A DNA stretch of 64,000 nt from Allomesorhizobium sp043769475. GTDB lineage: Bacteria; Pseudomonadota; Alphaproteobacteria; Rhizobiales; Rhizobiaceae. The position numbers were made by a program, and so were the translations under genes. Under the pieces are notes generated by a model. That model made no database searches, was not told the DNA's origin, and saw nothing but the letters and a program-made list of their open reading frames with translations. Of this stretch, positions 1 through 7,209 are shown piece by piece. The first letter of the stretch is position 1. Each line of letters opens with the position of its first letter. The DNA lies in contig NZ_CP171729.1 of the NCBI RefSeq assembly GCF_043769475.1, forward strand, positions 2,604,001 to 2,668,000, written 5' to 3'.

Positions 1-178
<178 letters not shown>

Positions 179-228
179 CGATACTGCGCCCGCGCCGCAT
201 CGTTTTCAATCGGCGCAAAAAAGCGGAA

Positions 229-249
229 CCGGCCGGAATGCCCGGCCGG
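229..249 (-). terminator. Intercistronic hairpin with T-run (possible attenuator)
   Basis: An 8-bp perfect GC stem (CCGGCCGG, loop of 5) is followed on the minus strand by TTCCGC and a run of six T. It sits between the binding-protein gene and the ATPase gene. Such hairpins often end part of the transcripts so the binding protein is made in excess. That role is inference; the fold is visible. Confidence 0.5.
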
Positions 250-266
250 CCCCGCCCGGGAGAACC

Positions 267-1250
267 TCAGTAGGCGTTCGCCACTTCGTCCTTGGCGTTG
301 GACGGATCGTAGAAGGCGTCGATGTTCTTCACCCACGGCTCGATCGCCTCGCCGGCGGCATAACGCGCCATGGTTTCGAATGCCTTCGGGCCGAAGCGCG
401 GATTGCATTCGACGACTGCCGCGATCTTGCCGTCGACCACCGCCTGCACGGCTTCCTTGCCGCCGTCGATGGAGAGCACCAGCACATCCTTGCCTGGCAC
501 TTTGCCGGCCGCCTCCAGCGCCGCGATGGCGCCCATCGCCATCTCGTCATTGTGGGCGTAGATCACATTGGCGTCGGGGTGCGCCTGGAGCAGCGCCTCG
601 GCCACCTGGCGACCCTTGTCGCGGGCGAAGTCGCCGGTCTGCGAAGCGACGATCTCGAAGCCGGCCATGCCGGCCAGCGCCTCGTCGAAGCCTTTCTTGC
701 GGTCGTTGGCGGGCGACGATCCGGTAGTGCCTTCGAGCTCAATGATCTTGGCGCCGTCGGGCTTGTTCTTGACCAGCCATTCGGCCATGCGCTTGCCTTC
801 GTCGATGAAGTCGGAGCCGATGAAGGTGATGTAGTCCTCGCCGGCCTTGGCGAGCGACTGGTCGACATTGCGGTCGAGCAGGATGACCGGGATGCCAGCC
901 TTCTTGGCGGCCATGACGGCGGGGATCAGCGGCTTTTCCTCGCGCGGGGCGAGGAAGATCAGGTCGACGCCCTGGGCGATCATGGAATTGACATCGGCGA
1001 CCTGCTTGGCGGCCGAGCCGGCGGCATCGGTATAGACCAGCTGGAAGCCGAGTTCCTTGGCCTTGGCCTGCATGCTCTCGGTCTGGGCAATACGCCACGG
1101 ATTGTTGGATTCGGTCTGAGCGAAGCCGACCTTGTAGGTGTCTTTCTTCGCCAGCACCGGCAGGTCGGCGAAAGCGATGCCTGCTGTGAGGCCGACGGCG
1201 CCGAGCGCGCTTGCGGCAAGCAAAATTGTACGGCGGGTAATGCTCGTCAT
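267..1250 (-). CDS. Periplasmic sugar-binding protein of an ABC transporter (YtfQ/RbsB-like)
   Basis: 327 residues, the usual length for a periplasmic-binding-protein-like domain (LacI/ribose-binding fold). The N-terminus has TRRTILLAASALGAVGLTAG, a signal peptide with a twin-arginine pair, ending near AFA-DLP, so export by Tat or Sec is plausible. The mature part shows hallmarks of the galactofuranose/ribose group: VGFAQTESNNPWR, a GVDLIFLAPREEKPL segment, PVILLDRNVD, and AHNDEMAMGAI in the second lobe. It should capture a sugar or polyol in the periplasm and deliver it to the permease-ATPase complex. Its promoter overlaps a LacI-type operator, so the divergent repressor (1390-2490) probably controls it. 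The ligand cannot be told from sequence. Confidence 0.9.
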   Translation of the reverse strand: MTSITRRTILLAASALGAVGLTAGIAFADLPVLAKKDTYKVGFAQTESNNPWRIAQTESMQAKAKELGFQLVYTDAAGSAAKQVADVNSMIAQGVDLIFLAPREEKPLIPAVMAAKKAGIPVILLDRNVDQSLAKAGEDYITFIGSDFIDEGKRMAEWLVKNKPDGAKIIELEGTTGSSPANDRKKGFDEALAGMAGFEIVASQTGDFARDKGRQVAEALLQAHPDANVIYAHNDEMAMGAIAALEAAGKVPGKDVLVLSIDGGKEAVQAVVDGKIAAVVECNPRFGPKAFETMARYAAGEAIEPWVKNIDAFYDPSNAKDEVANAY

Positions 1251-1322
1251 GGCGTTTCCTTCTCCCTAACGCCCGGCTTCTGAATGGCCGGATGGAAGCA
1301 ACGAATTTGCTTCACATTCTGA

Positions 1323-1351
1323 AATCTTGCGCTAATAATATTAGCAGTCAA
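1323..1351 (-). promoter_or_regulatory. Promoter of the sugar ABC transporter genes
   Basis: On the minus strand a TTGACT hexamer (1346-1351) and an AAGATT hexamer (1323-1328) are separated by exactly 17 bases, a good sigma-70 layout. The spacer is almost wholly occupied by the palindrome at 1331-1345. The predicted transcript would have a leader of about 65 bases before the binding-protein ATG. Confidence 0.6.
1331..1345. promoter_or_regulatory. LacI-family operator palindrome
   Basis: GCTAATAATATTAGC is a perfect 15-base odd-centred palindrome (7-bp arms around one A) in the divergent region between the transporter gene and the lacI-type gene. LacI-family repressors bind palindromes of this size. 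It fills the -35/-10 spacer of the transporter promoter, so bound repressor would block polymerase. It also lies 45 bases upstream of the repressor ATG, so autoregulation is possible. Confidence 0.6.
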
Positions 1352-1389
1352 GCGGTATTTTATGACTTTTGTTGCGGCCGAGGTGGCGA

Positions 1390-2490
1390 ATGGCGGAAGG
1401 TAGCGGCGCGGACGAATCGCGGACCGACAAGAGGCGCGGCAGGCCGACGATGACGGACGTCGCCCGCATTGCCGGCGTGTCGCAGTCCAGCGTCTCGCTG
1501 GTGCTCAACGAGATGACGGGGTCGCGGATTTCGGCCGAAACCCAAACTCGCGTGATCGAGGCGGCGCGCCAGATCGGCTATACGCTGCCGGCGATCCGGC
1601 GCGAGGTCTCCCCGGCAAGCGAGCGCAGGACCATCGCCTATCTGGTCGACGAAATATCGACCAGCCCGCATCCGGTGGTCAATCTCGACGGCGCCCGCGA
1701 CTTCGCCTTCGAGCAGGACCTTCTCGTCGCAGCCCACGTCACCCGCTCCAACCCGGAGTTGGAGGCCGCCACGATCGCCGCGATCAAGCGCGACCGCTCG
1801 GTGATCGGCGTCATCTATTCGACCATCTTCACTCGGCGCGTGACGCTGCCGAAATCGCTCGAAGACGTCCCGACCGTGCTGCTCAACTGCTACTCGGAGC
1901 CGCGCAAGCATTTGTCGATCGTGCCGGGCGAGGTCGCCGGCGGCTTTACCGCAACAAGGCACCTGACAGAGCTCGGCCACCGGCGCATCGGTTTCATCAA
2001 TGGCGAGCCGTGGATGGACGCCTCCGCCGACCGACTGAAGGGCTATCGCCAAGCGCTCGCCACCGCCGATATCGGCTTCGACGAAACCCTTCTGCGCAAC
2101 GGCGACTGGTTGCCGCTTTCCGGCTACCAACTCACCTTCGAACTGCTGGCGATGCAGGATTCTCCGACCGCTATCCTGTGCGGCAACGATCTGATGGCTA
2201 TCGGCGCGCTGGAGGCGGCAAGCGAACTCGGCCTCGCGGTGCCCGGCGATCTATCGATCATGGGTTATGACGACCAGGAACTCGCCCGCTATACGCATCC
2301 GCCGCTCTCGACCCTGGTGCTGCCCAATTACGAGATGGGCCAGCGCGCGGCTGAGGCGCTGATCGACCTAGCCGTCCATGGCAAGACGCTCAGGTCCATG
2401 ACCATCAAGATCGACGGCCCGCTCGTGCAGCGGGCGTCGACCGGGCCGGTGCGGTCGAGCCAGCGGATTATCAGGGAGGTGCGAGGATGA
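1390..2490 (+). CDS. LacI-family transcriptional regulator
   Basis: 366 residues. The N-terminal helix-turn-helix reads MTDVARIAGVSQSSVSLVLN, the classic LacI DNA-binding motif, at about residues 21-45 after a short basic leader. The remainder is the periplasmic-binding-protein-like sensor domain (GHRRIGFINGEPWMDAS, ILCGNDLMAIGALEAA, LSIMGYDDQELARY, PPLSTLVLP). I chose the ATG at 1390 because GAGGTGG lies 7 bases upstream; in-frame TTG codons at 1369 and 1372 lack a good site. It is divergent from the sugar ABC genes and overlaps the next gene by ATGA, so it probably represses the transporter until the imported sugar or a metabolite binds. Confidence 0.92.
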   Translation: MAEGSGADESRTDKRRGRPTMTDVARIAGVSQSSVSLVLNEMTGSRISAETQTRVIEAARQIGYTLPAIRREVSPASERRTIAYLVDEISTSPHPVVNLDGARDFAFEQDLLVAAHVTRSNPELEAATIAAIKRDRSVIGVIYSTIFTRRVTLPKSLEDVPTVLLNCYSEPRKHLSIVPGEVAGGFTATRHLTELGHRRIGFINGEPWMDASADRLKGYRQALATADIGFDETLLRNGDWLPLSGYQLTFELLAMQDSPTAILCGNDLMAIGALEAASELGLAVPGDLSIMGYDDQELARYTHPPLSTLVLPNYEMGQRAAEALIDLAVHGKTLRSMTIKIDGPLVQRASTGPVRSSQRIIREVRG

Positions 2491-3323
2491 ATTTGAACAT
2501 GCAGGTGCAGGACCGGATTGACGTCGCCGGCGATCTCGAAACCCTGCTGCGCGACGGCATCGTCGGGCGCAAGGGCGCCTTCTCGCGGGCGTGGGCCGAG
2601 GCCATGCGCGAGGACATGATGACCGCCTTCTGGGACGCGATCCAGCGGCCTGGTGGAGCCGTTGGCCGCGGGCCGCGCCGCTGGTATGTCGAGATACATC
2701 CGGAGCAGTTCGGCGGCTTCGTCGAACTCACCATGCATCCCTGGATCGTGGCGATGTGTGAAGCGACACTCGGCCGGGACTATCAGATCGTCGAGATTGG
2801 CTTCGACACGCCGTTCCAGGGCGCGAAATACCAGCCATGGCACCGCGATTTTCCCTCGCCGGCCGACACCTATCGGGACCGCCGCATCACCTCGCTCGCA
2901 TTCAACCTGACCGGTGTCGATGTGACGCCCGACATGGGGCCGTTCGAGATCGCGCCGGGCACGCAATATGTCGACGGGCGGGAATGGAAGCACGAAATGT
3001 TTCCGCCAAGCGAAATCTGGCCGCAATTCGCCGAGCGAGGAGTGCGCAAATACCCGGAAATGGGCGATGTCTCGTGTCGCTCGGCGCTCACCGTCCATCG
3101 CGGAACTGCCCATCCTTCGCCGGTCGCCCGCCCGGTTCTGGTGCTCGGTGTAGATGCGCCCGGCGCGGGCCACGCTGCCTTGCACGACATGATGGTGACG
3201 CAGAAATACTACGACGCGTTGCCGACGCCGGTGCGCGACCATCTCGTCTGCCGCGTGGTCGACGAACTCGTTCCGGTTACCCAGAAGCACGATATCGAGG
3301 GGCTGGTCATGGGTAGCGATTAG
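2487..3323 (+). CDS. Phytanoyl-CoA dioxygenase (PhyH) family Fe(II)/2-oxoglutarate oxygenase
   Basis: 278 residues in the double-stranded beta-helix oxygenase family. The iron-binding facial triad is visible: H and D in WHRDFP (about residues 117-119) and the distal H in the HRGTAHPS segment, with an Arg (VARPVLVLGVD) placed to bind 2-oxoglutarate. Related bacterial enzymes hydroxylate small metabolites. The start overlaps the lacI-type stop by ATGA, so the two are translationally coupled and probably serve the same catabolic locus as the sugar transporter. The substrate is unknown; a hydroxylation step on the imported compound is inference. Confidence 0.8.
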   Translation: MNLNMQVQDRIDVAGDLETLLRDGIVGRKGAFSRAWAEAMREDMMTAFWDAIQRPGGAVGRGPRRWYVEIHPEQFGGFVELTMHPWIVAMCEATLGRDYQIVEIGFDTPFQGAKYQPWHRDFPSPADTYRDRRITSLAFNLTGVDVTPDMGPFEIAPGTQYVDGREWKHEMFPPSEIWPQFAERGVRKYPEMGDVSCRSALTVHRGTAHPSPVARPVLVLGVDAPGAGHAALHDMMVTQKYYDALPTPVRDHLVCRVVDELVPVTQKHDIEGLVMGSD

Positions 3324-3381
3324 AGCATCGACAGAGATGGCTGCAAACCGGCGACAAGCTTGTTCAGTCGATGCAAATAGA

Positions 3382-3404
3382 AAAAGGCGGCTAGGCCGCC
3401 TTTT
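3382..3404. terminator. Bidirectional rho-independent terminator
   Basis: AAAAGGCGGC, loop TAG, GCCGCCTTTT: a 10-bp perfect stem with an A-tract on one side and a T-tract on the other. It can end both the plus-strand lacI-phyH unit and minus-strand transcription from the tRNA-Leu gene. Confidence 0.85.
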
Positions 3405-3439
3405 CGCTTTAGATACAAACGTCTTAGCCGATTTGTGAA

Positions 3440-3524
3440 TGGTGCGGTCGAGAAGACTCGAACTTCCACGGGTTGCCCCACAGCGACCTCAACGCTGCGC
3501 GTCTACCAATTCCGCCACGACCGC
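3440..3524 (-). tRNA. tRNA-Leu (anticodon GAG)
   Basis: Read on the minus strand this is an 85-base tRNA with CCA encoded. The acceptor stem GCGGTCG pairs with CGACCGC and is followed by discriminator A and CCA. The anticodon stem CAGCG/CGCTG closes loop TTGAGGT, giving anticodon GAG for leucine CUU/CUC codons. The variable arm is long (class II) and the T-loop TTCGAGT is present. All expected stems can be drawn. Confidence 0.97.
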
Positions 3525-3692
3525 ACGTCACGAAAGAACCGGTCGGAACCGGCCAGCGGCATTTAGCAAATCGTTTCCGGCGAAACAAGTGCGCCAGCCG
3601 CTTTATTCGGCTCAAGTTCACGCCGTGCGAAACAGTGCGCCTGATGTCTCTGGCCCACAACAAAACTGGACCTTTTCAGCGCTTGCCGCCAT

Positions 3693-4460
3693 ATGATGGA
3701 GCCTAGCGAGAACCTGATGCCAGAACGCAGCCAGATAGCCGGATCGTTCCTGCCCGCGCCCGGTTCGGCGCCGGTCGAATGGCGAATCGAGCCCGGCCTG
3801 ACCGGATACGAGGAGGCGCTTGCGGTGATGGAAGCCCGCGCCGCCGCTATCCGCGACGGCACGGAGGGCGAATTGATCTGGCTGGTCGAACATCCCCCGC
3901 TCTACACGGCCGGAACCTCGGCCCGCGTCGAGGATCTCGTCGAACCCGACCGCTTTCCGGTGTTCAATGCCGGCCGTGGCGGCGAATACACCTATCACGG
4001 CCCCGGCCAGAGGGTCGCCTATGTCATGCTCGACCTTAAACGGCGACGCGAAGACGTGCGCGCCTTCGTCGCCGCGCTGGAGGATTGGATCATCGTTGCG
4101 CTGGCGGCATTCAACGTGCGCGGCGAACGTCGTGAGGACCGCGTCGGCGTCTGGGTGGTGCGGCCGGACCGGCCGCCCATGCCGGACGGATCGGCGGCCG
4201 AGGAGAAGATCGCCGCGATCGGCATCCGGCTGCGGCGCTGGGTCAGCTTTCACGGCATCGCCATCAATGTCGAACCCGATCTTTCGCATTTTACCGGCAT
4301 CGTGCCTTGCGGCGTGGCCGACCATGGCGTGACCAGCCTGGTCGATCTCGGCCTGCCGGTGACGATGACCGACCTCGACCTGGCATTGAAGTCCGCCTTC
4401 GTCGAGGTGTTCGGGCCGGTTCTTGACGTTGCGGGGGCGCAGCACAGAAGGAGCGCATGA
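3693..4460 (+). CDS. lipB: Octanoyltransferase LipB
   Basis: 255 residues. LipB moves the octanoyl group from acyl carrier protein to lipoyl domains, the first step of lipoate attachment to 2-oxoacid dehydrogenases and the glycine cleavage H protein. Family motifs are present: EHPPLYTAGTS, the signature RGGEYTYHGPGQ (about residues 95-106), the lysine in EEKIAAIGIRLRRWVSFHG and the cysteine in GIVPCGV that form the catalytic Lys-Cys pair. The start is uncertain: ATGs at 3693, 3696 and 3717 are all in frame and none has a strong ribosome site. The stop lies 1 base before the ggt ATG. Confidence 0.95.
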   Translation: MMEPSENLMPERSQIAGSFLPAPGSAPVEWRIEPGLTGYEEALAVMEARAAAIRDGTEGELIWLVEHPPLYTAGTSARVEDLVEPDRFPVFNAGRGGEYTYHGPGQRVAYVMLDLKRRREDVRAFVAALEDWIIVALAAFNVRGERREDRVGVWVVRPDRPPMPDGSAAEEKIAAIGIRLRRWVSFHGIAINVEPDLSHFTGIVPCGVADHGVTSLVDLGLPVTMTDLDLALKSAFVEVFGPVLDVAGAQHRRSA

Positions 4461-4461
4461 C

Positions 4462-6231
4462 ATGAACGGAGGAGTTTTCGGGAGCGGCGCCTTATGGCGC
4501 GCGCTAGCCCTGACCTTACTGCTAGCCGGGCCGGCCTCAGCGCAGCAGGCGGCCGACACGGTTGCGCCGGAGGCAAAGACCGCGGTCGAATTGAAGCCGG
4601 CCGTTCAGGCCAAGCGCCAGATGGTTGTCGCCGCCAACCCGCTGGCCGCCGAGGCAGGGCTCGAAGTACTGCGTGCCGGCGGCAACGCGGCCGATGCGCT
4701 CGTGGCGGTGCAGACGGTGCTAGGCCTCGTCGAGCCGCAATCCTCCGGCATGGGCGGCGGCGCTTTCCTCGTCTGGTATGATGGCAAGACCGGCGAACTC
4801 ACCACCTTCGACGGCCGCGAGACCGCTCCCGCCGCGGCGACGCCGGATCTCTTCCTGGGTGAAGACGGCCAGCCACTCGAATTCATGGACGCCGTGGTCG
4901 GCGGCCGCTCGGTCGGCGTTCCCGGCGTACCACGGCTGCTCGAAACCGTCCACCGGCGCTTCGGTACGCGCCCCTGGCAGTCGCTGTTCGAACCGGCGAT
5001 CAAGCACGCCGAAGAGGGTTTCGCGATCTCCCCTCGCCTTGCAGCCCTCGTCGCCAATGAAGGCGAGAAACTCGACGAGGATCCCGGCGCACGCGCCTAT
5101 TTCTTCGCGGCAGACGGTTCGCCTCTGCCCGCCGGGCACATGCTGCGCAATCCGGATTATGCCGCAACGCTGAGGGCCGTGGCGGCGGATGGGGCCGACG
5201 CCTTCTACAACGGCCCTATCGCGGCGAAGATCGTCGAGACGGTCCGTTCGCATCCGACCAATCCCGGCCGCCTGACGCTGGACGACATGGCCGTCTACAA
5301 GGTCAAGGAGAGGCCGGCTGTCTGTGCGCCCTATCGCGGCCACGAAGTCTGCGGCATGGGACCGCCCTCCTCCGGCGCGATGGCCGTCGGCCAGATACTG
5401 GGCCTGCTCGAGCCCTTCGACATCGCCACATTGGGCAAGGATGATCCGGAAGCCTGGCGGCTGATCGGCGACGCCACCCGCCTCGCCTTCGCCGACCGCG
5501 GCCGTTACGTCGCCGACAGCGATTTCGTCTCGATGCCCGAGGGCCTGCTCGATACGACATATCTCAAGGCGCGATCCGAATTGCTCCGCCGCCCGACCGC
5601 GCTGGGCGAGGATGAAGCCAAGGCCGGCGAACCAGCCTGGCAGAAGGCCGAGTTCCGCATCGACGGCGTCTCCTTTGAAATGCCCTCGACGTCGCATTTC
5701 GTGATCGTCGATGCGGCCGGCAATATCGCCTCGATGACCACGACCATCGAGAACGGCTTCGGTGCGCGGCTGATGACGGGCGGCTTCCTGCTCAACAACG
5801 AGCTTACCGACTTCTCCTTCGCGCCCGTCGAGGACGGCGACAACGTCGCCAACCGCGTCGAGCCCGGCAAGCGGCCGCGCTCGTCGATGTCGCCGACCAT
5901 CGTGCTCAAGGACGGCAAGCCGGTCTTCGCAATCGGCTCGCCGGGCGGATCGAGCATCATCTCCTATGTCGCCACCACGCTGATCGGGCTGATCGACTGG
6001 AAGATGGACATGCAGGCTGCAATCTCCATGCCGCATCTCGTCAACAGGTTCGGTCCCTACGATCTCGAAAAGGGAACTGCTGCCGAAGGCTTGGCCGCCG
6101 ATCTCGAGGCGCTGGGCTACAAGGTCGCCGTGAAGGACCTGAATTCCGGCCTGCACGGCGTCGCCATCCAGCCATCAGGGTTGACCGGCGGAGCCGATCC
6201 GCGCCGCGAAGGCGTCGCCCTCGGCGATTGA
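4462..6231 (+). CDS. ggt: Gamma-glutamyltransferase (glutathione hydrolase)
   Basis: 589 residues from the ATG at 4462, the start that gives a clean signal peptide (hydrophobic ALTLLLAGPASA, then QQ). The enzyme cleaves gamma-glutamyl bonds, mainly of periplasmic glutathione. It is made as a proenzyme that self-cleaves before a conserved threonine. Here that is the T in STSHFVIVDAAGNIASMTTT, near residue 400, which splits it into large and small subunits. Other family segments are SGMGGGAFLVW near the N-terminus, SSMSPTIVLKDGKP and IGSPGGSSI. It is probably co-transcribed with lipB. A hairpin follows the stop. Confidence 0.95.
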   Translation: MNGGVFGSGALWRALALTLLLAGPASAQQAADTVAPEAKTAVELKPAVQAKRQMVVAANPLAAEAGLEVLRAGGNAADALVAVQTVLGLVEPQSSGMGGGAFLVWYDGKTGELTTFDGRETAPAAATPDLFLGEDGQPLEFMDAVVGGRSVGVPGVPRLLETVHRRFGTRPWQSLFEPAIKHAEEGFAISPRLAALVANEGEKLDEDPGARAYFFAADGSPLPAGHMLRNPDYAATLRAVAADGADAFYNGPIAAKIVETVRSHPTNPGRLTLDDMAVYKVKERPAVCAPYRGHEVCGMGPPSSGAMAVGQILGLLEPFDIATLGKDDPEAWRLIGDATRLAFADRGRYVADSDFVSMPEGLLDTTYLKARSELLRRPTALGEDEAKAGEPAWQKAEFRIDGVSFEMPSTSHFVIVDAAGNIASMTTTIENGFGARLMTGGFLLNNELTDFSFAPVEDGDNVANRVEPGKRPRSSMSPTIVLKDGKPVFAIGSPGGSSIISYVATTLIGLIDWKMDMQAAISMPHLVNRFGPYDLEKGTAAEGLAADLEALGYKVAVKDLNSGLHGVAIQPSGLTGGADPRREGVALGD

Positions 6232-6247
6232 GCGCCGGAGCAACACG

Positions 6248-6273
6248 CGGCGGCGACCCGGCAGTCGCCGCCG
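6248..6273. terminator. Strong hairpin between convergent ggt and the microprotein gene
   Basis: CGGCGGCGAC, 6-base loop, GTCGCCGCCG: a perfect 10-bp GC stem 17 bases after the ggt stop. It lacks a T-run on either side, so it may block read-through or protect 3' ends rather than act as a classic terminator. Confidence 0.5.
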
Positions 6274-6286
6274 AGAACCGACAATT

Positions 6287-6373
6287 TCAGAGCGCGCCGA
6301 TCCATACGGCCATCGAAACCAGAAATGTGCTCATGCAAACCAGCGAGACCACGTCTTGAACCAGATCGGTCAT
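6287..6373 (-). CDS. 28-residue hydrophobic microprotein, candidate SOS-induced (SidA-like)
   Basis: A short gene of 28 codons plus TGA. It begins MTDLVQD, continues with an unbroken hydrophobic stretch (VVSLV...STFLVSMAVWIG) and ends GAL, so it is a single membrane-spanning peptide. The start is well supported: AGGAGG stands 6 bases before the ATG, close to consensus. Upstream are a TTGACA -35 hexamer and a LexA-type box GTTC-N7-GTTC at 6397-6411. In Caulobacter the SOS-induced division inhibitor SidA is a 29-residue inner-membrane protein of the same architecture. No sequence homology to SidA is claimed; the similarity is of size, topology and control. It follows lolD on the same strand and converges with ggt. 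Confidence 0.7.
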   Translation of the reverse strand: MTDLVQDVVSLVCMSTFLVSMAVWIGAL

Positions 6374-6396
6374 GATTTCCCTCCTGTTTTCTGTAT

Positions 6397-6411
6397 GTTC
6401 GTACTTTGTTC
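6397..6411 (-). promoter_or_regulatory. LexA (SOS) box, alphaproteobacterial type
   Basis: GTTCGTACTTTGTTC on the plus strand matches the GTTC-N7-GTTC direct repeat bound by LexA in alphaproteobacteria. It lies 24 bases upstream of the microprotein ATG, where the -10 region should be, so bound LexA would block transcription. Confidence 0.7.
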
Positions 6412-6431
6412 CCCTTTCATTCAAATGTCAA
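6403..6431 (-). promoter_or_regulatory. Promoter of the microprotein gene
   Basis: A consensus TTGACA -35 (6426-6431, minus strand) is followed after 17 bases by CAAAGT (6403-6408), a weak -10. The -10 side overlaps the LexA box. The -35 is clear; the exact -10 is a guess. Confidence 0.5.
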
Positions 6432-6510
6432 ACGCTTGCGCGCGCCCGGAACGCGCAAGGGTAAATGAAAGGTGAAAGGCAGTAGGGCCCGCTGCCGCGC
6501 GGCAGAACCG

Positions 6511-7209
6511 TCAGAGAGGAACGACTTTGCCCTCGTCGAGGGTGACGCGCCGGTCCATGCGCCGCGCAAGCTCGTGATTGTGCGTGGCGATCAGTGCGGC
6601 TAGCCCGGACTGGCGGACAAGCGCCGCCAGTGCCTCGAACACATAGGACGCAGTCACCGGGTCGAGATTGCCGGTCGGCTCATCGGCGAGCAGCACCAGC
6701 GGGGCATTGGCCACGGCGCGGGCGATCGCCACGCGCTGTTGCTCGCCGCCCGACAGTTCCGACGGGCGGTGGTGGCCGCGATTGCCGATCTGCATGTAGT
6801 CGAGCAGCTGGTTGGCCCTCTCGCTCGCTTCCGACGCCGGCAGTCCTTTAACCAGCTGCGGCATCATGATGTTTTCGAGCGCCGAGAATTCCGGCAGCAG
6901 ATGATGGAACTGGTAGACGAAGCCGATGTCATTGCGGCGGATGGCTGTCCGGTCGTCGTCCGAGAGGCGGCCGCAGGCCCTGCCGGAGAGGATGACGTCG
7001 CCTGCGTCTGGGCGCTCCAGAAGGCCTGCCGTGTGCAGCAGCGTCGACTTGCCGGTGCCCGACGGGGCGACCAGCGCCACCATCTCGCCGCGCTTCAGCG
7101 AAAAATCCACGCCGTTCAAAATGGTGAGCTTCCGCGGGCCTTGCACATAGTGCCGCTCGACGCTTTTCAGCTCGATGATGATGTCGCCGGAGCGATTGCC
7201 GCTTGTCAT
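6511..7209 (-). CDS. lolD: Lipoprotein-releasing ABC transporter ATPase LolD
   Basis: 232 residues. With the LolC/E permease it powers release of lipoproteins from the inner membrane to the LolA carrier. It shows Walker A APSGTGKST, the LolD-type FVYQFHHLLPEFSALEN segment, the signature LSGGEQQRVAIARA and Walker B LLADEPTGNLD. I start it at the ATG at 7207-7209, which overlaps the lolC stop as ATGA; a longer in-frame extension to 7254 adds only arginine-rich sequence lying within lolC. Confidence 0.95.
   Translation of the reverse strand: MTSGNRSGDIIIELKSVERHYVQGPRKLTILNGVDFSLKRGEMVALVAPSGTGKSTLLHTAGLLERPDAGDVILSGRACGRLSDDDRTAIRRNDIGFVYQFHHLLPEFSALENIMMPQLVKGLPASEASERANQLLDYMQIGNRGHHRPSELSGGEQQRVAIARAVANAPLVLLADEPTGNLDPVTASYVFEALAALVRQSGLAALIATHNHELARRMDRRVTLDEGKVVPL

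Noticed and set aside
3440..3524. Integration site of a genomic island at tRNA-Leu
   Set aside because: No integrase gene and no repeated tRNA 3' end was found in the window.
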